NCBI GenBank assembly: GCA_002729495.1
Contig: PBYE01000032.1
Location: 96,134-160,133 of the forward strand
Source of the DNA: Chromatiales bacterium
Lineage (GTDB): Bacteria; Pseudomonadota; Gammaproteobacteria; Steroidobacterales; GCA-2729495
Direction of reading: 5' to 3'
Length of the DNA stretch: 64,000 nt
Part shown: positions 63,968-64,000 of the stretch, piece after piece
Layout: each line of letters starts with the position of its first letter
Position numbering within the stretch: position 1 is the first letter of the stretch
Notes under the pieces: model-generated
The model's input: only the letters and a program-made list of their open reading frames with translations
The model's database searches: none
Told to the model about the DNA's origin: nothing
Program-made: the position numbers and the translations under genes

Positions 63968-64000
63968 AAAAGAATTTCTTCGGCCGCTTTAGGTGCAAGA

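Noticed and set aside
1-64000. CRISPR arrays, prophage genes, transposases
   Set aside because: No regularly spaced repeats or phage/IS proteins were found in reading both strands.

Overview
The window looks like a piece of a Gammaproteobacterial chromosome (Gram-negative, moderately GC-rich). The gene orders support this: gmk-rpoZ-spoT-ridA-recG, tatABC, glnA-ntrB-ntrC, glyQS-gmhB-plsC, and the E. coli-like neighbourhood yibQ/envC/yibN/grxC/secB/gpsA/trmL. A large TonB-dependent receptor and many uptake systems fit a free-living heterotroph, perhaps a marine or sediment lineage. The exact order cannot be fixed from sequence alone.

Layout. 1-825: start of gltA and rpmE, both on the minus strand. 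826-1180: a gene-free, AT-rich stretch with three near-perfect DnaA boxes, a possible replication origin. 1181-4487 (minus): hemW, rdgB, rph and a PP2C phosphatase. 4662-15103 (plus): yicC, a lipoprotein, an acetyltransferase, gmk, rpoZ (with a long acidic tail), spoT, ridA, recG, ubiC, ubiA. The gmk-rpoZ-spoT interval is disturbed by short repeats, and the 3' end of gmk has been duplicated or replaced. 15108-26989: comF (minus), then bioB, bioC, ctaA, a Sel1-like protein, uvrD, trkA, trkH and the TRAP permeases dctQ/dctM. 27198-34721 (minus): a lipoprotein, a complete oligopeptide/dipeptide ABC operon (A-B-C-D-F) and a TRAP binding protein. 34832-42739 (plus): dtd, tatABC, an OPT transporter, a 1168-residue TonB-dependent receptor and a DUF1330 protein, closed by a strong terminator. 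42807-49011 (mostly minus): thioesterase, HIT protein (plus), crcB, a diguanylate cyclase, a frameshifted yibQ, ctpA, envC. 49112-54364 (mostly plus): rhodanese, grxC, secB, gpsA, trmL (minus), a class-1B-type pyrD, a cyclophilin, a DUF6174-like protein, an acetyltransferase. 54372-59024 (minus): the nitrogen module ntrC, ntrB, a DUF4124 protein and glnA, with a recognisable sigma-54 promoter and NtrC site. 59603-63967 (plus): glyQ, glyS, gmhB, plsC.

How the genes work together. Most of the window is housekeeping: nucleotide-pool control, stringent response, quinone and biotin synthesis, DNA repair, protein export, cell-wall remodelling and nitrogen regulation. The 25-43 kb section is the most accessory and concentrates uptake: TRAP, Opp/Dpp, OPT and TonB systems, with the Tat translocase in the middle. 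The TRAP receptor carries a twin-arginine-like lipoprotein signal, so it may use that translocase.

No CRISPR array, prophage, transposase, rRNA or convincing tRNA was seen. The best leads are the DnaA-box cluster at 898-1110, the gmk tail replacement with inverted repeats around rpoZ (7183-8622), the long omega tail, the yibQ frameshift, the lone class-1B PyrD, and the split TRAP system, which an inversion of 27.0-34.8 kb would explain.
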